Assembly: GCF_002954265.1 (NCBI RefSeq)
Contig: NZ_PPSL01000003.1
Coordinates: 930,001-994,000 of the forward strand
Source of the DNA: Flavipsychrobacter stenotrophus
Lineage (GTDB): Bacteria; Bacteroidota; Bacteroidia; Chitinophagales; Chitinophagaceae
Direction: 5' to 3'
Length of the DNA: 64,000 nt
Position 1 is the stretch's first letter. The number at the start of each line of letters is the position of its first letter. Below the pieces are notes generated by a model. The model was not told the origin of the DNA and did no database searches. It saw only the letters and a list, made by a program, of their open reading frames with translations. Positions 63,825 to 64,000 of the stretch are shown in pieces. The position numbers and the translations under genes are program-made.

Positions 63825-64000
63825 ATGCAACTGGCGGATCTTGATCTCAATAAACTATACACTTACGCAGATTACTACAAATGGAAGTTTGACGAAAGAG
63901 TGGAGCTAATTAAGGGAGTTGTATTTAAGATGAGTCCTGCACCATCATCTACGCATCAGCGTCTTGCATCCCGTTTGCATATAGCCATTGGTAATTATCT
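63825..64000 (+). CDS. Uma2-family (DUF820) putative endonuclease, 5' part
   Basis: 58 complete codons, open to the window end. The start MQLADLDLNKLYTYADYYKW, then ERVELIKGVVFKMSPAPSST and HQRLASRLHIAIGNYL, fits the first third of the Uma2 family. In that family the opening has Y-T-Y-x-D-Y-x-x-W, E-L-I-x-G-x-x and H-Q-x-x-x-x-x-L, leading to a PD-(D/E)xK nuclease fold. A TAAATTTG at 63802-63809 may be its -7 promoter element. The 3' part lies outside the window. Confidence 0.85.
   Translation, partial: MQLADLDLNKLYTYADYYKWKFDERVELIKGVVFKMSPAPSSTHQRLASRLHIAIGNY

Overview
The window reads as a chromosomal segment of a Bacteroidota bacterium, most likely of the Chitinophagales type. The evidence is secreted proteins with type IX secretion C-terminal sorting domains (one type A, one type B), promoters of the TTG-N19/20-TAnnTTTG form, a DivIC-type septum protein, a YaiO-type outer-membrane barrel, many lipoboxes, and weak Shine-Dalgarno use. 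It is mostly housekeeping DNA with accessory islands. No prophage, transposase, CRISPR array, rRNA or tRNA gene was found.

Layout. 1-9.1 kb: the 3' part of a DEAD-box RNA helicase, a Rieske ferredoxin, small exported proteins, tadA, an outer-membrane barrel, a DUF4241 protein, an O-methyltransferase/membrane glycosyltransferase pair, a PagL-like lipid A deacylase and a TM2 protein. A truncated copy of the deacylase gene that still has its promoter follows. 10-22 kb: a CHAP amidase-like protein with two paralogous exported proteins, eno, an Ig-repeat T9SS protein, divIC, uvrB and a 1113-residue PKD-domain T9SS protein. 22.2-34.8 kb: a coherent locus of TPR sensor kinase, two near-identical receivers (one membrane-anchored), a membrane HEAT protein, a processive family 2 glycosyltransferase, a TPR plus beta-barrel exporter and a DUF4838 lipoprotein. 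34.9-45 kb: an NRAMP-like transporter with altered metal-site motifs, PPK2, TolC, inositol monophosphatase, an M20 amidohydrolase and a SPOR protein, separated by three hairpin-rich repeat regions. 45-48 kb: a ParE/RelE-type toxin-antitoxin pair, then rplK-rplA-rplJ-rplL without secE/nusG before or rpoB after. 48-64 kb: a lipopolysaccharide-type glycosyltransferase, a second histidine kinase, grpE-dnaJ, a methyltransferase, SRPBCC and ankyrin proteins, an AlgI/AlgJ-like O-acetylation pair, fabG, fabH, EGF-like and other lipoproteins, dnaK, and the start of a Uma2-family gene at the right edge.

The most interesting unit is 22.2-34.8 kb. It has the parts of a synthase-dependent exopolysaccharide system: synthase, outer-membrane TPR-barrel exporter and exported carbohydrate-active protein. 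Regulation appears to run through a two-component pair, a membrane-tethered receiver and a HEAT protein; I see no PilZ or GGDEF domain. The AlgI/AlgJ pair at 55 kb could acetylate the same polymer, but that is inference.

The second theme is repeated DNA between genes. One class is inverted repeats built from iterated 6-12 nt words, with a different word at each locus, including both inner gaps of the ribosomal protein operon. The other is a family of small hairpins with an ACC-T(A/T)C-GGC centre and stems that differ between copies but stay complementary. Neither arrangement is explained by the coding annotation.
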